The notes beneath the pieces were generated by a model, which was not told where the DNA came from, searched no databases, and was given only the letters and a program-made list of their open reading frames with translations. Source: Okeania sp. SIO2C9 (GTDB lineage: Bacteria > Cyanobacteriota > Cyanobacteriia > Cyanobacteriales > Microcoleaceae). Taken from it: DNA of 64,000 nt. The position numbers and the translations under genes are program-made. The stretch covers positions 198,361 to 262,360 of the forward strand of contig NZ_JAAHGO010000012.1 of the NCBI RefSeq assembly GCF_010672455.1, in the 5' to 3' direction. Positions 57,205 through 64,000 of this stretch are shown here, piece after piece. Each line of letters opens with the position of its first letter. The stretch's first letter is position 1.

Positions 57205-59304
57205 CTATTCCACCACTTTTTTCTCCTCTTCATTCAAACTAATTTTTGTATCTTCATCAGATTTTTCCGCAGCTTTTGTCAATTCAAAAATTGGTGGTTC
57301 TAAGTCAGGAATAGGTACTTCAAAACCAGGTGGTAAAGGTGGCAGTTGTGGTACACCAGAATCTAATTCTTTAGTCTGTTTCACCAACTCATTAATACTT
57401 ATTTCCGGTACAGGTGGTATTTCAGTAATTTTCAACGCTGTCATCAAATTTGCCAAGGCAAACTGAATATGAGTATCTGGGTTTTTCGCAACCCACCCAT
57501 CCTTTGTTAACTGTCGCATCTCAAAATGTAAGTGCGGACCTGTAGACATTCCCGTATTACCAACACGACCGATAACTTCACCTTGCTTGACAACTTCCCC
57601 TGGTTTCACAAAAATCTCTGATAAGTGACCGTAGAGAGTTTCCAATGATTTTTTCTGGTGGTCTAACACCACAGTTACACCATAACCTCCTAACCAGTCA
57701 GCGATCGCTACTTGACCTGCATAAGTTGCAACTACTGGGGTTCCTGTTGGTGCTCCTAAGTCTGTACCTGTGTGAAATTTTTTATAACCTAATATTGGAT
57801 GTGTTCTCCAACCAAAAAATGAAGTGATGGGTGCGGGGATAGATAGAGGAAATATTAATCTAGTGTTACCATTTCCTGGTACTGCTGGGGGTCGCATGGT
57901 GCGGTTGTAATATGCTAAACCTGACTGAGTAATGGGGTTATCAAATAAACCCTGCACTTGAGCGGGTAAAACTGCAGCGACTTCTACTCCTTGTGACGAT
58001 CCTGAGTAATGACTTGGAGTATAGGAAGTGCTGGTGTAATAACTGCTTTGACTGGAGGATGAACCAGAGTAGTAGCTAGTTTGACTATAACTAGAAGTGT
58101 CTGAATAATAATTGTTGTTGGAGGAGTAATAGTTGCTTTTGGAGGATGAGTAATAGTTGTTATTTTGATATGAGTCTTGATAGTTATTTTGAGAATAGTA
58201 ACTTTGTTGAGTTTCCCCACTCCATGAATTGTTGGATGCTGTTTGAGCAGGATCACTCCAGTTATTAGTCTGAGTAGGAGCGCTCCAATTATTTGTTGCA
58301 GTTGTAGAACTCCAGTTATTAGTCTGAGTAGGAGCACTCCAATTGTTATTTTCGGCAACAGCATTCCAATTTTTGTTAGTTGTTGGATATTCGGCGATGT
58401 TATCTGTAGAACGTTCGGAGAAAACTACTGTGTTTGGTGCTTCATAACTTTCTGTTGCGCCAGTTTTGTATTCTGTATTATCTATATAAGCGTTAGTCGA
58501 ACCGTCATAATAATAAAGTTTTTCAGGTTTTGGTAATGTTAGAGGAGGTAACTCCTGATATTTTGGTTGTTTTGATAGGTTGACTCCTGTATTCGTCGGA
58601 GGTGCGACATACAAATTTTTCGGCAGATAAATACCGCTGTCTGGTTCCGGTTCCGGTTCTGGTTCTGGTTCTGGTTGAGAATAATAATAAGGTTCTGGTT
58701 CGTAATAGCTTGGTGCTGGTTGAGAATAATATGGTTCCGGTTCGTAATAACTTGGCGCTGGTTGAGAATAATAATAAGGTTCTGGTTCGTAGTAGCTCGG
58801 TGCTGGTTGAGAATAATATGGTTCTGGTTCTGGTTCGTAATAGTATGGTTCCGAATAGTATGGTTCCGAATAACTTGGTGAAGCAGAATAATAAGGTTCT
58901 GGTTCGTAATATGGTTCCGGTTCGTAATATGGTTGTGAATAATAGGGTTCGGGTTCGTAATATGGTTCAGGTGTATATGAAGGTGTTGGTTCGTAGTAGG
59001 GTTCCGAATAATATGGTTCTGGTGAATAGGATGGTTCCGAATAGGATGTTTGGGGATAATAGTTATCTACTGGAGCAGGTTGATATGATGGCTCATAGTC
59101 ATACACTTCTATTTCTAAAATTGCCTCTGCTAAAACTATACCTCTACTCAGCATTCCTAGACTTGCTAGACAACAACCAAGCTGCATAAGAGACTTATGA
59201 GTTAGAAGTTTGGTCTGAATAATATTTTGGTTTTGCTTTTTAGTTGTTTCCTGTAATTCAGTTTTAGACTCTACTGACAGGTTTTGGTTCTCTGATACCA
59301 TCAT
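57205..59304 (-). CDS. Membrane-anchored M23 (LytM) peptidase with Tyr/Pro/Glu-rich repeats
   Basis: 699 residues. A hydrophobic segment near 43-63 (LMQLGCCLASLGMLSRGIVL) is a signal/anchor. Residues about 75-225 are low-complexity repeats of (S/Y)YYEPEPYYSQPAP, and about 290-440 an Asn/Ser/Trp/Tyr-rich part (NNWSAPTQT). The M23 domain is at about 480-590: HTGTDLGAPTGTPVVATYAG, LYGHLSEIFVKPGE and TGPHLHFEMR, with all zinc ligands. It cleaves peptide cross-links in the wall or, like EnvC/NlpD, activates amidases. The repeat linker may span peptidoglycan or bind it. Single gene with terminator. Confidence 0.93.
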   Translation of the reverse strand: MMVSENQNLSVESKTELQETTKKQNQNIIQTKLLTHKSLMQLGCCLASLGMLSRGIVLAEAILEIEVYDYEPSYQPAPVDNYYPQTSYSEPSYSPEPYYSEPYYEPTPSYTPEPYYEPEPYYSQPYYEPEPYYEPEPYYSASPSYSEPYYSEPYYYEPEPEPYYSQPAPSYYEPEPYYYSQPAPSYYEPEPYYSQPAPSYYEPEPYYYSQPEPEPEPEPEPDSGIYLPKNLYVAPPTNTGVNLSKQPKYQELPPLTLPKPEKLYYYDGSTNAYIDNTEYKTGATESYEAPNTVVFSERSTDNIAEYPTTNKNWNAVAENNNWSAPTQTNNWSSTTATNNWSAPTQTNNWSDPAQTASNNSWSGETQQSYYSQNNYQDSYQNNNYYSSSKSNYYSSNNNYYSDTSSYSQTSYYSGSSSSQSSYYTSTSYTPSHYSGSSQGVEVAAVLPAQVQGLFDNPITQSGLAYYNRTMRPPAVPGNGNTRLIFPLSIPAPITSFFGWRTHPILGYKKFHTGTDLGAPTGTPVVATYAGQVAIADWLGGYGVTVVLDHQKKSLETLYGHLSEIFVKPGEVVKQGEVIGRVGNTGMSTGPHLHFEMRQLTKDGWVAKNPDTHIQFALANLMTALKITEIPPVPEISINELVKQTKELDSGVPQLPPLPPGFEVPIPDLEPPIFELTKAAEKSDEDTKISLNEEEKKVVE

Positions 59305-59895
59305 TTCCTCACACTATACTTATTACTTTGACAGGACTTACCCATGGACACTAAATCAATTGAGGGCGAATTAATTAGCCCCTACATATGCCGTTTTTAA
59401 GGTGAAGCATGCGTAAGTCCTATTTGAATTGACAATTAATGCAGTTTAATAAAAATTAACTTTAACATTGAAGAAGGCATAAGACATAAGGTAGAAGACA
59501 GAAAGCAGAAGGGAAAATTGCCTATGGATAGTCAACGACCGACCATGAGCGTGTCTTATAGCACAAGGAAGAAAGAAGAAAGAATAAGGAAAAATCTGGC
59601 GTTGTCTGAGTTTTAAGATTTTGATATATCCGCGTCCTTGACTTCGACTGCTATATTAATTTCCCTAGTAGAAAAATCTACTTGCTATATTTGACTTCAA
59701 CTACAGCGCTTTTCATTTAACATTTAAGTAGAGTACACAAAATTATTTTGGGTTAGGAAGTAGGCAGTAGGAGCAGGATTTACGCGCAGACACTAAATCC
59801 AATGAGGGCGAATTAATTAGCCCCTACTCCCCCACTCTCCTACTTCTCTACTCCCCCACTCCCCTACTTCTCTACTCCCCTACTCTCTCACTCCC
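59305..59895. other. Repeat-filled spacer
   Basis: MITE at 59,332-59,422, TATAG...CTGCTATA element at 59,558-59,656, partial MITE 59,774-59,827 and a CTCCCCTACT microsatellite at 59,828-59,900 that reaches the end of birA. No gene. Confidence 0.65.
59332..59422. mobile_element. CAGGACTTACGCA-family MITE, copy 6
   Basis: CAGGACTTACCCA / TGCGTAAGTCCTA ends, 91 bp; located just upstream of the M23 gene start, so it may carry or displace promoter elements. A truncated relative is at 59,774-59,827. Confidence 0.75.
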
Positions 59896-60795
59896 TCACT
59901 CCTGACTTCCGGGAAGCGGTTGGCCATAACCCAGATTGGTTGTACCGGGTTTTAGGAAAATTTCTGAGGAAGATATTTGAGGCTGAGTCAGCAGACTAGC
60001 TGAGTCTTGATTGAACTTGACCCGTAATTCCCCATTAGTCGTTACTCCCACAATTGTGCCAATACGATCTTCTACTACTATTTGCTGCCCAATATTTATA
60101 AGTAGTTGCTGATAGGAAGGTAAGATACTTTCTATTCCTGACTCTAAAAGTTGTTTAATGCCAGAATCTAGTCCATGAAAGACTATAGCAGCTAACATTT
60201 CTAAAGAGAATATTTCCGATTTTGACTGTTTCCTATAATAGCTCTGCAAATTAATTCCTGTGTCTGGTACAGAATTAGCCCAATTAATCCCTACCCCAAT
60301 GACTGCTTGAGAAATTTTTTTCTTGTGTATCCTCGTCTCTGTTAAGATGCCACCTAATTTTTTGTGTTCTAAAATTAAGTCATTGGGCCACTTAACTTGA
60401 ACTGGTACACCATAATCCCTCAAACTAGAGGCTATACCCCAAGCACTTGATAAAGTTAGCTGAGAAGTTTGAGATATAGAAATATTAGGAGCGATGGTAT
60501 TGCTCTTAGCGATCGCTATTGACATATATAGGCCACCGACAGTTGACTGCCAATTTCTTCCCCATTGACCACGTCCTGCTGTTTGTTGACTGGCAATAAC
60601 AATGCTTGATGGGTTTCCGGAGTTGATTAACTGCCAAAGAGTTTGATTGGTTGAGGGGAGGCTCAGAAAAATATGGAGATTGGCGAATGTTGAAGCGGTG
60701 AATTTATCTGAAACTCCTTGAATATTTGACAAGCTGTCTATAAATTTTTCTTTGTTAAATTCTGCTACTGACAATTTTTTTAATATCTGGGTCAA
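59896..60795 (-). CDS. birA: Biotin--[acetyl-CoA carboxylase] ligase
   Basis: 299 residues. Attaches biotin to the biotin carboxyl carrier protein via biotinyl-AMP. Motifs: SLPSTNQTLWQLI, GRGQWGRNWQSTVGGLYMSI (biotin/ATP loop), VKWPNDLILEHKKLGGILTE and AVIGVGINWANS. It lacks the N-terminal winged-helix of E. coli BirA, so it is the monofunctional type and should not repress biotin genes. The C-terminal SH3-like part is present (GIESILPSYQQLLINIGQQI). Single gene. Confidence 0.95.
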   Translation of the reverse strand: MTQILKKLSVAEFNKEKFIDSLSNIQGVSDKFTASTFANLHIFLSLPSTNQTLWQLINSGNPSSIVIASQQTAGRGQWGRNWQSTVGGLYMSIAIAKSNTIAPNISISQTSQLTLSSAWGIASSLRDYGVPVQVKWPNDLILEHKKLGGILTETRIHKKKISQAVIGVGINWANSVPDTGINLQSYYRKQSKSEIFSLEMLAAIVFHGLDSGIKQLLESGIESILPSYQQLLINIGQQIVVEDRIGTIVGVTTNGELRVKFNQDSASLLTQPQISSSEIFLKPGTTNLGYGQPLPGSQE

Positions 60796-60937
60796 AGTTG
60801 ATAGATATCAACACTTTATCGCAGAAGGAACAAGGAAGAAGAAAGAAGGAAGAAGGAAAAGTTTTACTTTATCTGAGTTTTAAACTTTTGAACTGTCCTA
60901 ACCTTTCCTTAAGTTGATGACTCAATAATTTGTTCTA

Positions 60938-60971
60938 CTTCTGTTGCGGATGTCGCAATAGTCATTTCATT
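60938..60971 (+). repeat. Left copy of 34-bp direct repeat flanking a TnpB element
   Basis: CTTCTGTTGCGGATGTCGCA continues identically for 34 bases and imperfectly for about 20 more; the right copy is at 62,388-62,421. Confidence 0.85.
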
Positions 60972-61030
60972 CTCTGAAGCACTCGAAGTTGGGGGTAAAG
61001 ACAGAAAGTGAAAACTTCTCTAAAGTTCAT

Positions 61031-61077
61031 CAAACTTACTCATTACTATAGCTATCTAACTAAAATGAGTAAGTTTG
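61031..61077 (+). repeat. Perfect 13-bp hairpin, candidate left end of the TnpB element
   Basis: CAAACTTACTCAT pairs with ATGAGTAAGTTTG around a 21-base loop, 45 bases before tnpB. IS200/IS605-type elements have subterminal hairpins of this kind. A single arm (GAGTAAGTTTAG) recurs after tnpB at about 62,358. Confidence 0.7.
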
Positions 61078-61121
61078 TTCAGTCGTCTATCCATTGAGTC
61101 ACTATCAGCTACAATTAAGAT

Positions 61122-62342
61122 ATGAAGCTAGTTGAACGTCATGTTATTACCAAATCCCATTATTTGTGGTCCGAAATTGACCAGAAGGCTTTTTTGTCAA
61201 AAAATCTGTTCAATTTAGCCAACTATTATTATCGTCAATACTTCTTTGAAAACAAAAAGAAATTAAATTTTAATCAACTGTATCACAAGGTATCTAAAAG
61301 CGACGATTATCAAGGTTTACCTACAAAAGTAAGTAAGCAAATAATCAGGAGACTAGATTCAGCTTGGAGTAGTTATTTTGCAGCCTTAAGAGAGTGGCAA
61401 AAACAGCCAAATAAATTTTTAGGGAAACCAAAAATCCCCAAATATAAACATAAGACAAAAGGCCGAAATCTTCTTCCTTATCCAAATGAGTCAATTTACA
61501 AAAAAACCTTAAAAAAAGGAATTTGTCATCTGTCGATGAGTGAAATAAAAATTCCCACTTCACAGACAGAAATAATAGAAACCAGAATTATCCCCAAAAG
61601 TAGCTGTTACATAATAGAGATAGTCTATGAAAAACAGGAGGAAATAACAAATAATCAACAAATAGCAGGAGTAGACTTAGGAGTAAATAACTTAATAGCT
61701 GTAACGACAAATCAAACAGGAATATCACCTCTATTGATTAAAGGCAGACCATTAAAAGCAATTAACACCTTTTATAATAAACAACGCTCTTATTTACAAT
61801 CTCAACTAAAAACCAACCACAATAAAAATAATTCTCATCGGTTAAAAAAATTAACTCACAAACGAAATAGTCGAGTAGAAAACTATCTCCATACAGCAAG
61901 TAAAAGAGTAATAGATTGGTGTGTAAACCATGAAATAGGAACCTTAATTATGGGGCAGAATCAAAATTGGAAACAAGAAATAAAATTAGGGAAAAAGAAC
62001 AATCAACAATTTGTGAATATCCCTCACTATAAGTTAATAGAGATGTTAAGATATAAAGCCCAACTAAGAGGAATAAAAGTAATAATAACAGAAGAATCCT
62101 ATACATCTCAATCAAGCTGTTTAGATGGGGATGATTTACCAAAATATGGAGATGATTTACCTAATTTCAGTGGAAAAAGAGTAAAAAGAGGGTTGTATCA
62201 AACCAGGGAAAAGAAATTATTAAATGCAGATGTAAATGGCTCGTTGAATATAATTAAAAAAGTAATTCCTGATGTCTTTGACCAGGGAATAAAGGGTTTG
62301 CCGTTTAACCCTGTAGTGGTCGATCCACTTGCGTTTGACTAG
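61122..62342 (+). CDS. tnpB: TnpB of the subgroup without zinc ribbon and with shifted RuvC Glu
   Basis: 406 residues, apparently complete (MKLVERHVITKSHYLWSEID). The first RuvC Asp is in AGVDLGVNNLIAVTTN (about 184) and the third in LLNADVNGSLNIIKK (about 369). At the usual second position the sequence is LIMGQNQNWKQEI, with no Glu; a candidate substitute is in ITEESYTSQSS (about 323), as in the TnpB subgroup related to eukaryotic Fanzor nucleases. The zinc-ribbon cysteines are absent (SSCLDGDDLPKY). Likely an RNA-guided nuclease maintaining an IS605-like element; no tnpA adjacent. Confidence 0.88.
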   Translation: MKLVERHVITKSHYLWSEIDQKAFLSKNLFNLANYYYRQYFFENKKKLNFNQLYHKVSKSDDYQGLPTKVSKQIIRRLDSAWSSYFAALREWQKQPNKFLGKPKIPKYKHKTKGRNLLPYPNESIYKKTLKKGICHLSMSEIKIPTSQTEIIETRIIPKSSCYIIEIVYEKQEEITNNQQIAGVDLGVNNLIAVTTNQTGISPLLIKGRPLKAINTFYNKQRSYLQSQLKTNHNKNNSHRLKKLTHKRNSRVENYLHTASKRVIDWCVNHEIGTLIMGQNQNWKQEIKLGKKNNQQFVNIPHYKLIEMLRYKAQLRGIKVIITEESYTSQSSCLDGDDLPKYGDDLPNFSGKRVKRGLYQTREKKLLNADVNGSLNIIKKVIPDVFDQGIKGLPFNPVVVDPLAFD

Positions 62343-62574
62343 ACTTTCAGACCTTTGAGTAAGTTTAGTTGAGCGGTGTGACTTCTGCTTCTGTTGCGGA
62401 TGTCGCAATAGTCATTTCATTTTGTTAGGCACTCTAGCTTTGGGTAAACTTCCAATTCTGTGCAGTAGAGCGAATAAAAATGTCAAAATAAACGAAGGCA
62501 CTTATATTGAGGTCAGGAGTAAGAATTTCCTTCTGCCTTCTGCCTTCTGCCTTTCCTGATAACTGATAACTGAA
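62343..62574. other. Right flank of TnpB element and pgeF leader
   Basis: Contains the right direct-repeat copy (62,388-62,421), a CTTCTGCCTTCTGCC microsatellite (62,530-62,553) and a CTGATAACTGATAACTGAA repeat end that merges with the pgeF start codon. Confidence 0.6.
62388..62421 (+). repeat. Right copy of 34-bp direct repeat flanking the TnpB element
   Basis: Identical over 34 bases to 60,938-60,971, with weaker similarity continuing through GCACTC. Confidence 0.85.
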
Positions 62575-63435
62575 ATGACTGTCGCTGACTCTGACTCACA
62601 AAAATTAAATAGATACTACGAAATTTTGGGCGAGAATAATACCACTTGGCACTGGCAAAAATGGCAAGGATTATCTTACCTAACTTGTAGCCTCCTAGAA
62701 AATTGGCCTCATGGCTTTTTTACTCACCATTTCTGGCCTCGTACACCAGGAGAATTAGTAGAAGTATTCCCTTCTTCTGCTGAGGTATATCGTGTGAAGC
62801 AAGTACATGGCAATACTGTACTAACGACAGGAAAAGCTACTCAGGTAGAGATGCCTAATTCTAGTCCCGAAAAAACTTATGCTGAAGCTGATGGTTTAAT
62901 AACTCAAACAACAAAACAAGCAGTTTGGGTTTGCAGTGCTGACTGTGTGCCTGTTTTGATTGCTGACAAAAAAACAGGACAAGTGGCAGCAGTTCATGCC
63001 GGATGGCGTGGCACGGCCGCTAAAATTGTTCCGGTAGCATTGGCAAGTTTTCAAGCTCAGGGTAGTCAATTATCCGATTTATTATTTGTTCTTGGCCCTG
63101 CTATTGCTGGAGAGGTTTATCAAGTTTCTGAAGATGTGGCGGCTGAAGTTGGGGCGACTGTTGTTCCACAAAAAGAGAGAGCAACTACTGAGGAGATTTT
63201 GCATTCTCTGGAGCTTTTGCCTAATTCACCAGTTTTATCCGATCCTGAACCGGGAAAAGTACGCTTGGATGTGCGTATAGTTAATGTTTTACAGTTGGAG
63301 CAATTGGGTATTGGTCATTCACAGATGGCGATCGCTCCTTATTGTACTTATCAACAACCGGATTACTTTTTTTCTTATCGGCGTGAAAAACAGAAAAAAG
63401 TGCAGTGGTCAGGGATAGTGAGTGGGTTGAGTTAA
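62575..63435 (+). CDS. pgeF: PgeF/YfiH-family protein (peptidoglycan editing factor, LACC1-like)
   Basis: 286 residues. The copper/zinc-type active-site pattern is present: HFWPRTPGELVEVF and VKQVHGNTVLT early, CSADCVPVLIADKKTGQVAA and VHAGWRGTAAKIV in the centre, and QPDYFFSYRRE at the end. YfiH-type enzymes act on purine nucleosides and in E. coli remove wrongly incorporated L-Ser peptidoglycan precursors; the older name is multicopper polyphenol oxidase. The start codon lies in a CTGATAACTGAAATGAC repeat end, so the true start might be a few codons later. Single gene. Confidence 0.93.
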   Translation: MTVADSDSQKLNRYYEILGENNTTWHWQKWQGLSYLTCSLLENWPHGFFTHHFWPRTPGELVEVFPSSAEVYRVKQVHGNTVLTTGKATQVEMPNSSPEKTYAEADGLITQTTKQAVWVCSADCVPVLIADKKTGQVAAVHAGWRGTAAKIVPVALASFQAQGSQLSDLLFVLGPAIAGEVYQVSEDVAAEVGATVVPQKERATTEEILHSLELLPNSPVLSDPEPGKVRLDVRIVNVLQLEQLGIGHSQMAIAPYCTYQQPDYFFSYRREKQKKVQWSGIVSGLS

Positions 63436-63793
63436 GTCAAAAGTCTAAAATTAAAAGCCAAAAGAGAAACAATATGAATTAATGTGGTAATTTCAATAGT
63501 TTGGCAGAAAATGCTCTAGAGCTAAAATTCCTTTTTTCTCTAACCAATGTTAAATACTTCCCTAAGTAAAGTCGTATTTTTTGCCTGTAGATATCTTTTT
63601 TTGATTTTCCTTCTATTAATCTCAGGGGGTTAAAAGCTATTTTTGATAGTCAGTACTTATGTTAATTTATGAGATTATTCGGTAATTTGTGTAGAAATGT
63701 TTGTATATTTAACTGAGCATATTTCTGGAAAACTAGATAAGATTAAAATACTAGAAACTTTGTCATAGTTTAAAAAATTATTAATAAATTCCA
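63436..63793. other. Spacer before the CPP1-like gene
   Basis: AT-rich, AAAAGTC-type repeats directly after pgeF, and the promoter region of the next gene. No small gene seen. Confidence 0.45.
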
Positions 63794-64000
63794 ATGAGCG
63801 ATTTAAGTCATTATCAACAACTTGGTCTCACTGAAGATGCTTCTTTTGATGAAATTCAAGCAGCAAAGGAACGTTTGAAGCAGCAGCATAGTGGCGATCA
63901 AAAGGTTATAGAAAATATTGAAGCTGCTTATGATTCGATTTTGATGGACCGTTTAAGGTTGCGTCAGGAAGGAAAGATTAAGGTTCCTGAGCGTATTCGG
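63794..64000 (+). CDS. CPP1-like (DUF3353) J-domain-like membrane protein, partial
   Basis: The first 69 codons are in the window: MSDLSHYQQLGLTEDASFDE, IQAAKERLKQQHSGDQKVIE, NIEAAYDSILMDRLRLRQEG, KIKVPERIR. This is the N-terminal J-like domain (without the HPD motif) of the cyanobacterial/plastid CPP1 family; the membrane helices would lie beyond the window edge. Plant CPP1 is a holdase for protochlorophyllide oxidoreductase. Clean ATG, cut only by the window end. Confidence 0.9.
   Translation, partial: MSDLSHYQQLGLTEDASFDEIQAAKERLKQQHSGDQKVIENIEAAYDSILMDRLRLRQEGKIKVPERIR

Larger units (their letters stand above)
60796..61121. other. Left flank of the second TnpB element
   Basis: GAAGAAAGAAGGAAGAA microsatellite, left copy of a 34-bp direct repeat (60,938-60,971) and the left-end hairpin at 61,031-61,077. 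Confidence 0.6.

Noticed and set aside
58602-59189. 195-codon plus-strand frame opposite the M23 peptidase
   Set aside because: It is the antisense of the Tyr/Pro/Glu repeat DNA and gives an artificial Val/Asn/Leu repeat; the sense frame has a clear signal and M23 domain.

Overview
The window is chromosomal DNA of a cyanobacterium. Evidence: Mg-chelatase subunit ChlI, the small cytochrome b6f protein PetP, a GUN4-domain protein, a CBS-CP12 fusion, paired DUF3038/DUF4335 genes, a CPP1-like J-domain protein and many GCGATCGC (HIP1-type) octamers. The DNA is AT-rich, has long non-coding stretches, is packed with short interspersed repeats and carries inteins plus an intron in its ribonucleotide reductase gene. 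This resembles low-GC filamentous marine cyanobacteria of the Trichodesmium/Okeania type. That placement is inference; no rRNA is present.

Layout. 0-10 kb: a 284-bp tandem repeat, a TPM-domain membrane protein, ruvC, chlI, a TnpB element, dapB, a membrane protein and a conserved cyanobacterial protein. 11.4 kb: tRNA-Arg(UCU). 12.5 kb: petP. 13.0-19.0 kb: one class II ribonucleotide reductase gene (nrdJ) split by two inteins and a group I-type intron carrying a PD-(D/E)XK homing endonuclease. 19-27 kb: small membrane proteins, a DppB-type permease, apt, and a DUF3038/DUF4335/OmpA-like row. 27-30 kb: a decayed trypsin/RTX protease gene and an MFS exporter. 32-41 kb: a glycosyltransferase, toxin-antitoxin and effector-like debris, a fatty acyl-AMP ligase with a decayed upstream duplicate, and a truncated tnpB. 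41-50 kb: an FHA-fused class A penicillin-binding protein, ilvD, a pentapeptide-repeat protein, an RNase D-like exonuclease and CBS-CP12. 51-56 kb: an accessory island (frameshifted Uma2 nuclease, dead Phd antitoxin, a 1.03-kb element with 61-bp terminal inverted repeats, DUF4926, DUF2442, a caspase/DUF4160 chimera, DUF6883, GUN4). 57-64 kb: a Tyr/Pro/Glu-rich M23 peptidase, birA, a second complete TnpB element, pgeF and the start of a CPP1-like gene.

How it fits together. Housekeeping genes (ruvC, chlI, dapB, nrdJ, apt, ilvD, birA, pgeF) are scattered singly and separated by repeats. At least six families of miniature inverted-repeat elements recur. They touch genes directly: one sits in frame inside intein 2, one forms the boundary of the CBS-CP12 stop codon, one overlaps a start codon, and several are nested or adjacent in the same order. 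The best-supported unusual observations are the exact intron structure at the catalytic loop of nrdJ, the in-frame 32-codon MITE insertion in intein 2, the caspase/DUF4160 chimera with three nonsense codons, and the 1,027-bp long-TIR element.
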